Shown: piece by piece, positions 22,074 to 31,026 of the stretch
How positions within the stretch are numbered: the stretch's first letter is position 1
Layout of the letters: each line of letters starts with the position of its first letter
Origin: CAZSAL01 sp964604825
GTDB lineage: Bacteria > Elusimicrobiota > Elusimicrobia > 2-01-FULL-59-12
DNA: 37,359 nt
NCBI GenBank assembly: GCA_964604825.1
Contig: CAZSAL010000023.1
Location: 1 to 37,359 of the forward strand
Direction of reading: 5' to 3'
Notes under the pieces: model-generated
Databases searched by the model: none
Told to the model about the DNA's origin: nothing
What the model saw: only the letters and a program-made list of their open reading frames with translations
Program-made: the position numbers and the translations under genes

Positions 22074-23105
22074 TCATTTAAAAGTGACGTCCGCAAGATC
22101 GAGCCATCCCCTGGGGACGGTCTTAAGCTCTTTTGTAGCCTCCTCAAGCGAAACGCCCACTACATCGTTGCCACGCAAAGCAACCATCTTTCCTAAGTCG
22201 CCTGCGGCAACAAGATCCGCGGCCTTTACGCCAACGCGGGTCCCCAGAATCCGGTCGAAAAGGGTGGGAGAGCCGCCTCGCTGGATATGCCCGATCACCG
22301 CAGAGCGGGTTTCGATCCCGGTTTCCTTCTCGATAATTTCCGAGATCCGCTCTCCCAAGCCGCGTTTCTTCAGAAGCATATGCCCGAACTGATCGAGCTC
22401 TTCGCTTTCGGTTTTCATGCCTGGCACCTCTGCGGCTTCCGAAGTGACCACCAGGGCGACTTTTTCCCGGGCATGGACTTTTTTAAGATGCGCGCACATG
22501 GCTTTCACGTCTGTGGGACGCTCCGGCAGGAGCACCCAGTCCGCAGCGCCCGCTATGGCAGTGTAAAGCGCCACCCAGCCCGCATGCCTGCCCATAACCT
22601 CAAGCACCATGATGCGCCTGTGGCTGCGACCGGTATCGCGCAGGCGGTCAAGCGCGTCCATGGCGATGGTTGTGGCCGTGTCAAAACCGAATGTGTAATC
22701 CGTTGCGGACAAGTCATTGTCCATTGTCTTGGGCACGCCGACCATCGGCAATTTATATTCTTTAAAGAATTTCGTAGCTACGCCGAGAGTATCCTCGCCG
22801 CCCATGGCAACCAGAGCGTCAAGTTTCAGCTTTTTAAAATTATCGAGACATTTCTGCACGGCCCCTTCCATCTTGAAAGGATTCGTGCGGGATGTGCCAA
22901 GAAGAGTCCCGCCTTTGCCGACAATTTCCTTTACATCCGCCAGACCCAACTGCTGGGTTTTCCCTTCCACCAGACCGCGCCATCCTTCAGAAAGTCCTAT
23001 GAATTCGAATCCATAGTCTATACCGCGCAGAACACACCCCCGTATCGCAGGGTTCAGTCCGGGGCAGTCGCCACCACCTGTCAAAACAGCTACACGTTTT
23101 CCCAT
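22074..23105 (-). CDS. pfp: Phosphofructokinase with pyrophosphate-dependent signature
   Basis: A 343-residue PfkA-family enzyme starting at ATG 23105, with AAGGAG 11 bases upstream; a GTG at 23117 overlaps that site and is unlikely. Landmarks: LTGGGDCPGLNPAIRG, MGGEDTLGVA (101-110), PKTMDNDL (125-132), FGFDTA and MGRHAGW. ATP-dependent enzymes have Gly at the second acidic position of GGDG and Gly in PGTIDND. Here these are Asp105 and Lys126, the pattern of pyrophosphate-dependent enzymes of the Amycolatopsis type. It would phosphorylate fructose-6-phosphate reversibly with PPi. Its neighbours accA upstream and fba downstream suggest central carbon metabolism. Confidence 0.9.
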   Translation of the reverse strand: MGKRVAVLTGGGDCPGLNPAIRGCVLRGIDYGFEFIGLSEGWRGLVEGKTQQLGLADVKEIVGKGGTLLGTSRTNPFKMEGAVQKCLDNFKKLKLDALVAMGGEDTLGVATKFFKEYKLPMVGVPKTMDNDLSATDYTFGFDTATTIAMDALDRLRDTGRSHRRIMVLEVMGRHAGWVALYTAIAGAADWVLLPERPTDVKAMCAHLKKVHAREKVALVVTSEAAEVPGMKTESEELDQFGHMLLKKRGLGERISEIIEKETGIETRSAVIGHIQRGGSPTLFDRILGTRVGVKAADLVAAGDLGKMVALRGNDVVGVSLEEATKELKTVPRGWLDLADVTFK

Positions 23106-23147
23106 AACTAGATACACTCCTTTTCTACAGTTAACAAAAAAATCAGG

Positions 23148-24167
23148 TCAGGAAGCAGATTTGATTCTGGCGGTCCGCCTGGGAGCAGTTGTTTTCTTAG
23201 CCGCGCTTTCCCGGAAAGAGCCTATGGAACGGAATTTCTGATAGCGGGTCTGCAGAAGCTGCTCTGCAGGCACGGCCGCCAGATAGTTCAAATGCTTCAA
23301 AAGAACGGCTCGCAGAGCCTCGAACACCATGCCGGGATCGCGATGCGCTCCACCCATGGGTTCGGGAATGATCTCGTCAATAATACCCAGACTCTTCAAT
23401 TCATTGGCTGTGAGCTTCAAGGCATCCGCAGCCTGCGGGGCCTTGGTCGCATCACGAAACAGGATGGCAGCGCATCCTTCCGGTGAAATGACAGAGTACC
23501 AGGCGTTTTCCATCATCAAAATCCGGTCCCCCATCGCAATGGCCAGCGCTCCTCCCGAACCTCCCTCGCCTATGACCACGCAGATCATGGGCACTTTGAG
23601 AGAAGTCATTTCCTTGAGGTTCTGGGCTATGGCGCGCGCCTGGCCGCGTTCTTCCGCGCCTACGCCAGGATACGCACCAGGAGTATCGATAAAGGCGATA
23701 ATCGGCCTTTTGAATTTCTCCGCCAGCTTCATAAAGCGCAGGGCTTTGCGGTAGCCTTCCGGGTGGGGCATCCCGAAGTTGCGGGACATGGACTCCTGGA
23801 CGTCTCGCCCCTTCTGCTGCCCGAATATCACTACCGGCCTTCCTTCGAAAAACGCCAGGCCTCCGACAAGAGCCTTGTCATCGGAGAAGGTGCGGTCGCC
23901 GTGAAGCTCGACAAAATTTGTGCAGAGCGCCTTTATATAGTCAAGTGTGTACGGGCGCTGCGGGTGGCGGGCGATCATCACGCGCTGCCAGGCTGAAAGA
24001 TTTCCGTAAATCTGCTGCTTAAGCTGGGCGCATTTCTCTTCGAGGATGCGCAGCTCGTCCTTGAAATCGAGCTGCTCCGTTGCGGCGCAGCTTTTCAGCT
24101 CGTGAATCTTGGCTTCCAGTTCCGCGATCGGTCTTTCGAATTCCAGGGCGATGATTTCGTCAGCCAT
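23148..24167 (-). CDS. accA: Acetyl-CoA carboxylase carboxyltransferase alpha subunit
   Basis: A 339-residue AccA. With AccD it transfers carboxyl from biotin to acetyl-CoA, making malonyl-CoA for fatty acids. Visible: LEFERPIAELEAKI coiled start, ARHPQRPYTLDYI, LHGDRTFSDDKALVGGLA, FIDTPGAYPGVGAEERGQ, GEGGSGGALAI and YSVISPEGCAAIL. Length is normal (about 320) with a basic C-terminal tail (KKTTAPRRTARIK). accD, accB and accC are not in the window. It starts 4 bases after the stop of the beta-barrel-like gene, so the two are probably co-transcribed, with pfp next. Confidence 0.97.
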   Translation of the reverse strand: MADEIIALEFERPIAELEAKIHELKSCAATEQLDFKDELRILEEKCAQLKQQIYGNLSAWQRVMIARHPQRPYTLDYIKALCTNFVELHGDRTFSDDKALVGGLAFFEGRPVVIFGQQKGRDVQESMSRNFGMPHPEGYRKALRFMKLAEKFKRPIIAFIDTPGAYPGVGAEERGQARAIAQNLKEMTSLKVPMICVVIGEGGSGGALAIAMGDRILMMENAWYSVISPEGCAAILFRDATKAPQAADALKLTANELKSLGIIDEIIPEPMGGAHRDPGMVFEALRAVLLKHLNYLAAVPAEQLLQTRYQKFRSIGSFRESAAKKTTAPRRTARIKSAS

Positions 24168-24171
24168 GATC

Positions 24172-24921
24172 TTAAAAAGTCGGGAAATTGGCCGCGTAAT
24201 TCAGGCGCAGAATGCGCTCCGCGCCTTTGGAGGAATCGCGTCCGATGTTGCGGGCGCAAAAGTCTACGAAAAATTTCGGCGTTACATAAAACCGGCCTCC
24301 CATATTAAAACGGTCGTAGGCGATGTCCCGGATGTTGTCGTATTCGGCCAGCAGGGAAAAATTATTAGTCACTTTATAGGTGGTTCCTAGAAAAGCGTAC
24401 ACTGTGCTGTTGTTGAAGTCATACGTGTTCACACCGGCCTGAATTTCCAGGTCCGGGATAAAAATTTCGTGGCTGGCCACAAGATAAAGGCCTCTTTCCC
24501 GGTTAAGAAACTGGTCTATGCTTTTCTGCCAGATGTACCCCTGATTTTCGTAGCCTATTGCCAGTGCCGGGAGCTTGTCTGTCCCGTCAAAAAACCGCAG
24601 CTTGAAAAACACTGAAGGCCGGATCATGTGCGGGTCATCGTGGCCAGTAAAGTGCTGAACGTCAAAAGAGATCCCCAGATTGACCCGCTTCATGGGTCCT
24701 ATCAGAATTCGGGACGTGACGCCGCCTTCGCTGTAGAAGCGGAAATTGAGCGCATAGGTTCCCGGGTCAATGATTTCCGGCGTAGGCTCATCAACTATTT
24801 CAGTCTGCGCCGGAGGTTCCTCAGCCGAAACGGAGGATTTTTCCGTCTTGTCCTTTGCAGCCCAGACAGTTCCGGCGCACAGAACCGGCAAAAGCATTAA
24901 AACGATTCGTTTTTTCGTCAT
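24172..24921 (-). CDS. Putative outer-membrane beta-barrel protein
   Basis: A 249-residue protein starting at ATG 24921, with signal peptide MTKKRIVLMLLPVLCAGTVWA. After an acidic/Pro-rich linker, the chain has alternating strands rich in aromatic residues (YALNFRFYSEGGVTSRILIGP, VNLGISFDVQHF, FFKLRFF, LALLAEYDNI-like segments, RFYVTPKFFVDF) and ends LRLNYAANFPTF with a C-terminal Phe, as expected for an outer-membrane barrel. It loosely recalls YjbH-like or uncharacterised barrels of candidate phyla. A GTG at 24981 would lie upstream of the predicted promoter and is rejected. It is the first gene of a likely operon with accA and pfp. Confidence 0.7.
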   Translation of the reverse strand: MTKKRIVLMLLPVLCAGTVWAAKDKTEKSSVSAEEPPAQTEIVDEPTPEIIDPGTYALNFRFYSEGGVTSRILIGPMKRVNLGISFDVQHFTGHDDPHMIRPSVFFKLRFFDGTDKLPALAIGYENQGYIWQKSIDQFLNRERGLYLVASHEIFIPDLEIQAGVNTYDFNNSTVYAFLGTTYKVTNNFSLLAEYDNIRDIAYDRFNMGGRFYVTPKFFVDFCARNIGRDSSKGAERILRLNYAANFPTF

Positions 24922-24943
24922 ATTCAGATAAGGATTGAGGGGT

Positions 24944-24972
24944 ATTGTATCTTTTTGGCCAGAGGGCTTCAA
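24944..24972 (-). promoter_or_regulatory. Promoter for the barrel-accA-pfp operon
   Basis: On the minus strand: TTGAAG (24972-24967), 17-base spacer, TACAAT (24949-24944). Predicted start near 24937, 16 bases before the ATG at 24921. Confidence 0.6.
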
Positions 24973-25027
24973 CCCTTCCACCGACGATGGGGTTACAAAA
25001 TTCCCAGATGGAAACGTTGCTTGTGGG

Positions 25028-25549
25028 CTACGTTCGGACAGTTTGTTTCAGGCTGTTCAGCGCGGCGTCGTAGTCCGGATAATTGGTCGATTCTTTTACG
25101 TATTCGACGTACCGGACAACATCATTCGAGTCGATGACAAAAATCGCGCGGGACAAAATTCTTAATTCCTTGATCAGCGTGCCATAGGCTCTGCCGAAGG
25201 AAACGTCACGGTGATCGGATGCGGTTTTAAGATTTTTGATATCCGCAGTCTTGCAGAATCGAGCCTGTGCGAAGGGCAGGTCAACGCTGATTACCAGGGT
25301 TTCCACGCCTGCAAGATCAGCGGCTTCCCGGTTGAAGCGGCGGGTTTCCGCATCGCATACAGGGGTGTCCAGCGAAGGAACAGATATCAACAGCCGGGTC
25401 TGTCCTTTGCCGGAAGTCAGCGTCACGGGAGAAAGATCGCTCGCCAGAACGGAAAAATCCGGAGCCTTCTGTCCGACCTTGATCTCGGTACCGATCAGCG
25501 TAAAAGGAGTGCCCTTAAGTGTTACGGCGTTTTTGCGTTCAATTTCCAT
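25028..25549 (-). CDS. tpx: Thiol peroxidase
   Basis: A 173-residue atypical 2-Cys peroxiredoxin. The peroxidatic cysteine is Cys65 in SLDTPVCDAETRRF and the resolving cysteine Cys99 in ARFCKTADI, the normal Tpx spacing. FTLIGTEIKVGQKAPDF is the family start, and FVIDSNDVVRYVEYV follows. It reduces peroxides in the cytosol with thioredoxin. GGAGGAAATTT precedes the ATG and an extended -10 promoter lies at 25570-25578. It stands alone between dnaE and the barrel operon. Confidence 0.97.
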   Translation of the reverse strand: MEIERKNAVTLKGTPFTLIGTEIKVGQKAPDFSVLASDLSPVTLTSGKGQTRLLISVPSLDTPVCDAETRRFNREAADLAGVETLVISVDLPFAQARFCKTADIKNLKTASDHRDVSFGRAYGTLIKELRILSRAIFVIDSNDVVRYVEYVKESTNYPDYDAALNSLKQTVRT

Positions 25550-25569
25550 AAATTTCCTCCAGTAACCAG

Positions 25570-25578
25570 ATTATATCA
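25570..25578 (-). promoter_or_regulatory. Extended -10 promoter for tpx
   Basis: On the minus strand TGATATAAT: TGn followed by a perfect TATAAT. No good -35 is seen, as is common for extended -10 promoters. Predicted start near 25563. Confidence 0.6.
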
Positions 25579-25614
25579 TCGCAGTAACAATGCCGATATG
25601 CCTTCCTGATCGGG

Positions 25615-28600
25615 TTAGCGGCTGAGGCGGGTTATCTGCCAGGATTCCGGCCCGAGGTGCTGCTCGATTTCTTCGAACAAGGCCTGCGTGGGTTTTACGA
25701 CCAGGTCCGTTTCCACAACCACAGGACTTTTCGGAGGGGTTTCCACGCTGAAACAGACGCGGCAGTTCCCAGGGTACTTTTTCAGGGCAGAGCGCAGATT
25801 TTCCAGCGCTTCATCTTCCAGAACTTCGCTGTCCATACGAAGGAGAATCTCACTGACGTATCGTTCACGGGCCTGGGATAGGGGAACCATGTCTTCCACG
25901 ATCACTTCCGGCTTGTCTTCCACTTCCCGCTGGTTGATGCGCCCTGTAATCACCATCATTTCGGAAGGCTTCAGGTACTGCGAAAGGCCTGCGGCGTAGG
26001 ATTTCGGGAAAATCACCAGGTCCACGTCCCCTTCTAGATCTTCGAAATGGCAACGGGCGTATGGTTCCTTCCTGGCCTTTGTAACCAGGCGTCGGACGTT
26101 GGAAATCATCCCCGCCAGACGTACGGGCGTATTTGCAGGGGGCAGCTTGTCCAGCCGGTGCGTGGAAAAAAGGGCCAGTTCGGACTGGAACCGCGCCAGA
26201 GGATGACCGGAAAGATAAAAACCCAGAACCTCTTTTTCGTAGCCAAGAAGCTCGTGTTCTGACCAGCGCGCAGAAGAACTTCTCAATCCCGAGGCGCTTG
26301 GAAACCGGACTGGCGCCGCTTGGGTAATTTCCGACATGCCGAAAAGCGACCCCTGGCCGGAAGCCACCTCATCGCGGATTTTAGCCGAGGCGCTCATTAC
26401 GGATTCGAGAGATTCCAAGAGAGACGGGCGGCCATGCAACGGGTCCTTACCGTTGAAGCAGTCCATGGCCCCGGCCTTGATCAGAGACTCGAGTGTCTTC
26501 TTGTTGGCCTGATGCAGATCGACACGCTGACAGAAATTATCAAATGACGAGAAGGGGCCGTCCTTCTGGCGCGCAGTAACAATGGATTCCACGGCCCCCG
26601 TGCCTACGTTTTTCACAGCCAGAAGACCAAAACGTATCTCTTCCTTCTCTATAGTGAAAGCGCTGAAAGAATACCTAATGTCCGGAGGCAAAACCTTGAT
26701 GCCCATGGATTCCGCCTCGGAAAGGAAAATCACAAGCTTGGAATCTTCCTCCTTTCCAATCGCGCTGTGCCCGATTTCGCTCGTAACCAGAGCGGTCATG
26801 TACTCGATAGGATAATTGGCTTTCAGGAAGGCGGTCTGGTAGGACACGAGGCCGTAAGCTGTGCTGTGCGACTTGTTGAAGCCGTAGCCTCCAAAATGCA
26901 CGATTTGTTCATAAACATTCTGCGCCGTCTTCAGGGGGATCTTCTTCTTTATTGCGCCTTCCATAAACTCTTCCCGGTGCTTTTCAATTTCTTCGGGGAT
27001 TTTCTTTCCCATCGCCTTGCGCAGCACATCCGCCTGACCCGGAGTAAACCCGCCGAAATCAACGGCGATGCGCATGACCTGTTCCTGGTACAGGATGATC
27101 CCGTAGGTTTCCTTGAGTATGGGTTCCAGGATGGGATGATCGTATTTGACAAGGCTGGAGTTGTGCTTGCGCTTGACGAATTCGTCCAGCATTCCCGCGC
27201 CCATGGGCCCGGGACGGTAGAGGGCGATCAGCGCAATGATGTCTTCAAATGCCGTAGGGCAGAGTTTTCTCAGCAGGTCGCGCATCCCTGTTGATTCAAG
27301 CTGGAAAATACCTATAGATTTGGCGTCATGCAGGAGTTTGAAAGTCGCCGGATCATCAAGCGGGATTTTACTGATATCAAAATCCGGCTTATGCCGTTCG
27401 CAAATCAGTTTCTGCGCCTGATCGATCACCGTCAGCGTGCGCAGACCAAGAAAATCCATTTTGAGCAGCCCCATCCTGGCCAGGGTTTCTCCGTCGAACT
27501 GTGTGGTCACAACGTCCTTGGAGCCTTTCGCCAGCGGCACATACTGCGTGAGGTCACCCTTGGCGATTACTATGCCGGCGGCATGTACTCCGGTATGACG
27601 TTTCAGCCCCTCAAGCCGCTGGGCAAAGTGAAGCAGCTTATCTACCTCCGCGTTATTCCGGCACTCCTGTTCCAACTCAGGAACGGACCTGCGCGCGCTT
27701 TCAATAGTGGTTCCCAGTTCCCTCGGGATCATCTTCGCTATACGGTCCACTTCCGAAACGGGAAATCCCAGAACCCGTCCCACATCGCGGACTACCAGCC
27801 TGGCCAGCATAGAACCGAAAGTTATGATCTGTGCCACGCTTGTTTCCCCGTATTTGCTACGCACGTACTCAATTACCCTATCGCGGCCTTCGTCGGAAAA
27901 ATCGATATCCAGATCTGGCATGCTTTTCCGGTCGGGATTAAGAAACCTCTCAAAAAGCAGCCCGTATTTGACCGGGCACACATCGGTAATGCCCAGCGCG
28001 TAAGCTACGAGAGATCCCGCGCCCGAGCCTCTCCCGGGGCCTACGGGAATGCCGTTATTTCTGGCCCAGTGGATGAAGTCCCAGACAATCAGGAAATAAG
28101 TGGAAAAACCCATTTTTCGGATAACGCCCAGTTCGTACTGCAGCCGCCCGCCGTACTGCGCGGCTGAGGAATCGTAACGCCGTTTAAGCCCCTCTCTGCA
28201 CAGTTTCTCCAGATAAGAATCGGGGTTTTCCCCTGCCGGCACGTTGTAATGAGGAAGAAGCGATTGATCAAAGCGCATTTCTGTGTTGCAGCGCTCGGCG
28301 ATCTCAAGCGTATTGCGTACCGCCTCCGGACAGGCCTTGAATACCTCCGACATTTCTTCCGCGGATTTATAGTAGAACTCTTCACTGCTGAACCGCAGGC
28401 GGTTGTCCTCTGAAAGATTCGAGCCTGTGCCTATGCATAAAAGCACATCATGCACGGACGCGTCTTCGCGCTTCAGGTAGTGGCAGTCATTGGTGGCTAC
28501 CAGGCTTGCGCCTGTTTTCCGGGCAAGTTCAAGAAGTTTTTCGTTACACCGGCGCTGATCCGCGATGCCGTGGTCCATGAGCTCAAGATAATAATTTTCC

Positions 28601-29136
28601 CTGCCGAAAATTCCCTGGTAAGTCTCTATGATCTTGAGCGCCTGGGTTTCGTTCCCGGCAAGAACCGCATCCGCCAGTTCGCCTTTAAGGCAGCCGGAAA
28701 GGGCGATCAGCCCGTCAGAGTGCTTTTGGAGAACTTCTTTATCAACACGCGGCTTGTAGTAATAACCCTCAAGGAAGGCGATCGATGAAAGCGCAATGAG
28801 ATTCCGGAACCCGTCGTTATTTCTCGACAGAATGGTGAGATGGAAAAACGCGTTTTCCGGCCCGCGTTTTGATGCGCGGTCCAGGCGCGATTCCGGAGCC
28901 AGATACATTTCACATCCGATAATTGGCTTGACGTTTACCTCACGCGCCGCCCGATAAAACTCCATGGCGCCATAAAGGTTCCCGTGATCCGTTATCGCCA
29001 GGGCCGGCATTTTCTGCGCCGCAATGTGCTTCAGCAGCTCGCCGGGTTTTCCCTTTTCATCAGTGAGGCGGCAGGCCCCGTCAAGCAGCGAGTATTCGGT
29101 GTGGTTGTGAAGATGGACAAATTCGATGCGGCTCAT
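25615..29136 (-). CDS. dnaE: DNA polymerase III alpha subunit
   Basis: A 1173-residue replicative polymerase of the DnaE1 type. The PHP domain starts at residue 5 (FVHLHNHTEYSLLDGACRL). The palm carries PDLDIDFSDEGRDRVIEYV with Asp410 and Asp412, equivalent to Asp401/403 of the E. coli enzyme. GPGRGSGAGSLVAYALGI and FGGYGFNKSHSTAYG follow, then helix-hairpin-helix (FDNFCQRVDL, KKTLESLIKAGAMD) and an OB domain (VRLAGMISNVRRLVTKA). The final part after 1100 is the variable tau-binding region. Length is normal. Its ATG overlaps the stop of the CBS-domain gene (ATGA), so replication and translation genes share an operon here. Confidence 0.98.
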   Translation of the reverse strand: MSRIEFVHLHNHTEYSLLDGACRLTDEKGKPGELLKHIAAQKMPALAITDHGNLYGAMEFYRAAREVNVKPIIGCEMYLAPESRLDRASKRGPENAFFHLTILSRNNDGFRNLIALSSIAFLEGYYYKPRVDKEVLQKHSDGLIALSGCLKGELADAVLAGNETQALKIIETYQGIFGRENYYLELMDHGIADQRRCNEKLLELARKTGASLVATNDCHYLKREDASVHDVLLCIGTGSNLSEDNRLRFSSEEFYYKSAEEMSEVFKACPEAVRNTLEIAERCNTEMRFDQSLLPHYNVPAGENPDSYLEKLCREGLKRRYDSSAAQYGGRLQYELGVIRKMGFSTYFLIVWDFIHWARNNGIPVGPGRGSGAGSLVAYALGITDVCPVKYGLLFERFLNPDRKSMPDLDIDFSDEGRDRVIEYVRSKYGETSVAQIITFGSMLARLVVRDVGRVLGFPVSEVDRIAKMIPRELGTTIESARRSVPELEQECRNNAEVDKLLHFAQRLEGLKRHTGVHAAGIVIAKGDLTQYVPLAKGSKDVVTTQFDGETLARMGLLKMDFLGLRTLTVIDQAQKLICERHKPDFDISKIPLDDPATFKLLHDAKSIGIFQLESTGMRDLLRKLCPTAFEDIIALIALYRPGPMGAGMLDEFVKRKHNSSLVKYDHPILEPILKETYGIILYQEQVMRIAVDFGGFTPGQADVLRKAMGKKIPEEIEKHREEFMEGAIKKKIPLKTAQNVYEQIVHFGGYGFNKSHSTAYGLVSYQTAFLKANYPIEYMTALVTSEIGHSAIGKEEDSKLVIFLSEAESMGIKVLPPDIRYSFSAFTIEKEEIRFGLLAVKNVGTGAVESIVTARQKDGPFSSFDNFCQRVDLHQANKKTLESLIKAGAMDCFNGKDPLHGRPSLLESLESVMSASAKIRDEVASGQGSLFGMSEITQAAPVRFPSASGLRSSSARWSEHELLGYEKEVLGFYLSGHPLARFQSELALFSTHRLDKLPPANTPVRLAGMISNVRRLVTKARKEPYARCHFEDLEGDVDLVIFPKSYAAGLSQYLKPSEMMVITGRINQREVEDKPEVIVEDMVPLSQARERYVSEILLRMDSEVLEDEALENLRSALKKYPGNCRVCFSVETPPKSPVVVETDLVVKPTQALFEEIEQHLGPESWQITRLSR

Positions 29137-29627
29137 GCCGGGACTGGATGGTGAAGAGGACCGCCATGCAACAAAGAAAGGATAATTTCAAAATCGGAGA
29201 CCAGCCCTACCAGCTTCCGGTCCCGGTCAACCACCGGCAGGCGCTGGAAATGCTGCGACTGCAGCAGGGCTGCGGCTTCAAGCAGCGGCGCTTCCGCAGA
29301 TACCCAGTGCACCTGCGTATGCATTATGTCTGCGGCAAGAATCAGATTGCTCTGCAGTTTGTCGGAACCGATGAAAGATACGTCAAAAAGAGAAGCGAGC
29401 TGCCCCTTGTCCTCAAGGGCGCTGTAGTCCCGAAGCAGGTCGTAGTAACGCGGCAGAAAAATGTCCACAAGATCATCCATGATGATCATGCCGACGACCC
29501 TTTCGGCAGCGTCTACCACGGGAAGCGAATCGATTTGATGACGCACAAATGCCTGCACCACCTGTCCCAGATTCGAATTCTGGGGGAGGGAGACGACTTT
29601 TAATTTCATTACGTCGCGAACTTTCAC
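29133..29627 (-). CDS. CBS-domain pair protein
   Basis: A 164-residue protein made only of two CBS domains (about 1-58 and 103-160): MKVRDVMKLKVVSLPQNSNLGQVVQAFVRHQIDSLPVVD and DIMHTQVHWVSAEAPLLEAAALLQSQHFQRLPVVDRDRKLVGLVSDFEI-like repeats. Paired CBS modules bind adenine nucleotides and act as energy or signal sensors. GTG start overlaps the pth stop (GTGA) and the stop overlaps dnaE (ATGA), so it is coupled on both sides. Its partner is unknown. Confidence 0.93.
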   Translation of the reverse strand: MKVRDVMKLKVVSLPQNSNLGQVVQAFVRHQIDSLPVVDAAERVVGMIIMDDLVDIFLPRYYDLLRDYSALEDKGQLASLFDVSFIGSDKLQSNLILAADIMHTQVHWVSAEAPLLEAAALLQSQHFQRLPVVDRDRKLVGLVSDFEIILSLLHGGPLHHPVPA

Positions 29628-30151
29628 CCCGCCACCTCACGCTTATTGTATCTATTCATCGCGGTCTCGATTCCTTCTTCGAGCGCAGTTTCCACAGCTT
29701 TAGCCGCGAGATCGATCATCTCCTCCGCTTTATGTTTTTCTTCGCTGCGGAAAGACTCCAGGACGAAATCCGCAGGATCGCGCCCTTCCGGAACAGGCCC
29801 AATTCCCATACGGAGCCGGGGAATCCCCTGAGTAGATAGACTGGATAAAATGGAATCAAGGCCGTTATGCCCGCCAGAAGAACCCTGGAGCCTGATCCGG
29901 AGAGAGCCCAGAGGAATCGAGAAATCATCGCAGACCACAAGGATTTCTTCAGGCTTCAATCCTTTTTTACGGGCCAGGGCGGCAACGGGAATACCGGAAC
30001 TGTTCATGAATACATCCGAGGGTTTGTACAGCCCGGCTTTCAGAAGCGGGTTTTCGCTCAGCCGGTCCACCACACGGTAGCCCAGGTTATGCCGCATGGT
30101 GGCATAAGATTTGCCGGGATTACCCAGACCGATGACGAGCTTGATCACCAT
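29624..30151 (-). CDS. pth: Peptidyl-tRNA hydrolase, internally shortened
   Basis: A 175-residue Pth, which frees tRNA from stalled peptidyl-tRNA. The start at ATG 30151 directly precedes VIKLVIGLGNPGKSY; an upstream in-frame start would read through a repeat and is rejected. Catalytic residues are kept: Asn11 in GLGNPG, His21 in RHNLG, Asn50 in VFMNSSG, Asp in CDDFSIPLG and Asn in GGHNGL. The distance from His21 to Asn50 is 29 residues against 48 in E. coli (His20-Asn68), so about 19 residues of strand region are missing. The usual (T/F)xMN reads DVFMN. It is probably functional but worth checking. Linked to rplY and prs as in many bacteria. Confidence 0.9.
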   Translation of the reverse strand: MVIKLVIGLGNPGKSYATMRHNLGYRVVDRLSENPLLKAGLYKPSDVFMNSSGIPVAALARKKGLKPEEILVVCDDFSIPLGSLRIRLQGSSGGHNGLDSILSSLSTQGIPRLRMGIGPVPEGRDPADFVLESFRSEEKHKAEEMIDLAAKAVETALEEGIETAMNRYNKREVAG

Positions 30152-30180
30152 ACAAAACTGACCATAGGACACTGCCTCGC

Positions 30181-30211
30181 CCCTCACCCTCTCCCCCAAG
30201 GGACGAGGGAG
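30181..30211. repeat. CCTCACCC-family repeat fragment between rplY and pth
   Basis: CCCTCACCCTCTCCCCCAAG followed by GGACGAGGGAG, forming one hairpin (CCCTC...GAGGG). It fills most of the 89-base gap between rplY and pth. Confidence 0.65.
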
Positions 30212-30240
30212 TTAATGAACGAAGGCCCATGACAACCTCG

Positions 30241-31002
30241 TTATTTCTTCGTCTCGGGTTTGGCAGCCGGGGCGGCAGCAGGTTTCTTTTCGCCGCCAGC
30301 GGGAGCTTTTGCTCCTGCAGCGGGAGCTGCGGCACCCTCCTCGCCTTCTTCAACCTTGCCCTTCTTGATAACCTCGGGCTCCGCTGCTGCCGCGCCTGCG
30401 GCGGCTTCCGCTGCGCCCGGAGCAGGAGCTTCTTCAAGGATCGTCGGGGCTACGATCGTCACGATGATGCTTTCCGGATCAAGCAGCAGTTCCACACCCT
30501 GCGGCACCGGCAGATCCTTTGCCTTGATGGAAGCGTTGATCTGCAGATTAGACACGTCCGCATCGATAGACGCGGGAATTTCCGCCGGATAGCAGCGCAC
30601 TTTCGCCTCGCGGACAACATATTCGAGGACACCGCCGCCAAGCTTAACTCCCGGAGCTTCTCCTTTAATGTGCACTGGGACAGACGTTTCGATCTTTTCC
30701 TTCAGCGAGACGCGCTGGAAATCCACATGCACGATAGCCCGGGTGATCGGGTTGCGCTGCATTTCTTTAACCAGCACTGCCTGCGAACCATCCGCCACCT
30801 TGAGCGTGATAAGGGCATTGCGCCCGCGCTCGGAATGGATAGCCGACTGCAGGCTTTTTTCATCAATAGATACGGCAACCGCCGGGTCACTGCCTCCATA
30901 TACAATGGCCGGAATCCGACCTTTCTGCCGCAGCAACTTCAAGGTCTTGTCGGTTCCGACCTCGCGCTTTTCCGCTTCTAAAATTATTTTCTGGTCCGTC
31001 AT
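30241..31002 (-). CDS. rplY: Ribosomal protein bL25 (CTC form)
   Basis: A 253-residue bL25 of the longer CTC type, which binds 5S rRNA in the large subunit. The N-terminal L25 domain (about 5-95) has AEKREVGTDKTLKLLRQKGRIPAIVYGG and the central TL5/CTC beta domain (about 95-185) follows. The final 65 residues are a low-complexity Ala/Glu/Pro/Lys tail (residues about 188-253), longer than usual. AGGAGGAAGTT precedes the ATG. Gene order prs-rplY-pth is conserved widely, which supports the call. Confidence 0.96.
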   Translation of the reverse strand: MTDQKIILEAEKREVGTDKTLKLLRQKGRIPAIVYGGSDPAVAVSIDEKSLQSAIHSERGRNALITLKVADGSQAVLVKEMQRNPITRAIVHVDFQRVSLKEKIETSVPVHIKGEAPGVKLGGGVLEYVVREAKVRCYPAEIPASIDADVSNLQINASIKAKDLPVPQGVELLLDPESIIVTIVAPTILEEAPAPGAAEAAAGAAAAEPEVIKKGKVEEGEEGAAAPAAGAKAPAGGEKKPAAAPAAKPETKK

Positions 31003-31026
31003 AACTTCCTCCTATAATTTAAACTG

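Noticed and set aside
24922..24981. GTG start for the barrel-like gene
   Set aside because: It lies upstream of a good promoter (TTGAAG-N17-TACAAT), and the signal peptide begins at the ATG at 24921.
25615..29136. Long plus-strand ORFs opposite dnaE and other minus-strand genes
   Set aside because: They are frame shadows of strongly conserved genes, with no ribosome-binding sites or recognisable domains.
30152..30199. Upstream start for pth
   Set aside because: The extra codons read through a palindromic repeat; the Pth fold begins at KLVIGLGNPG right after the ATG at 30151.
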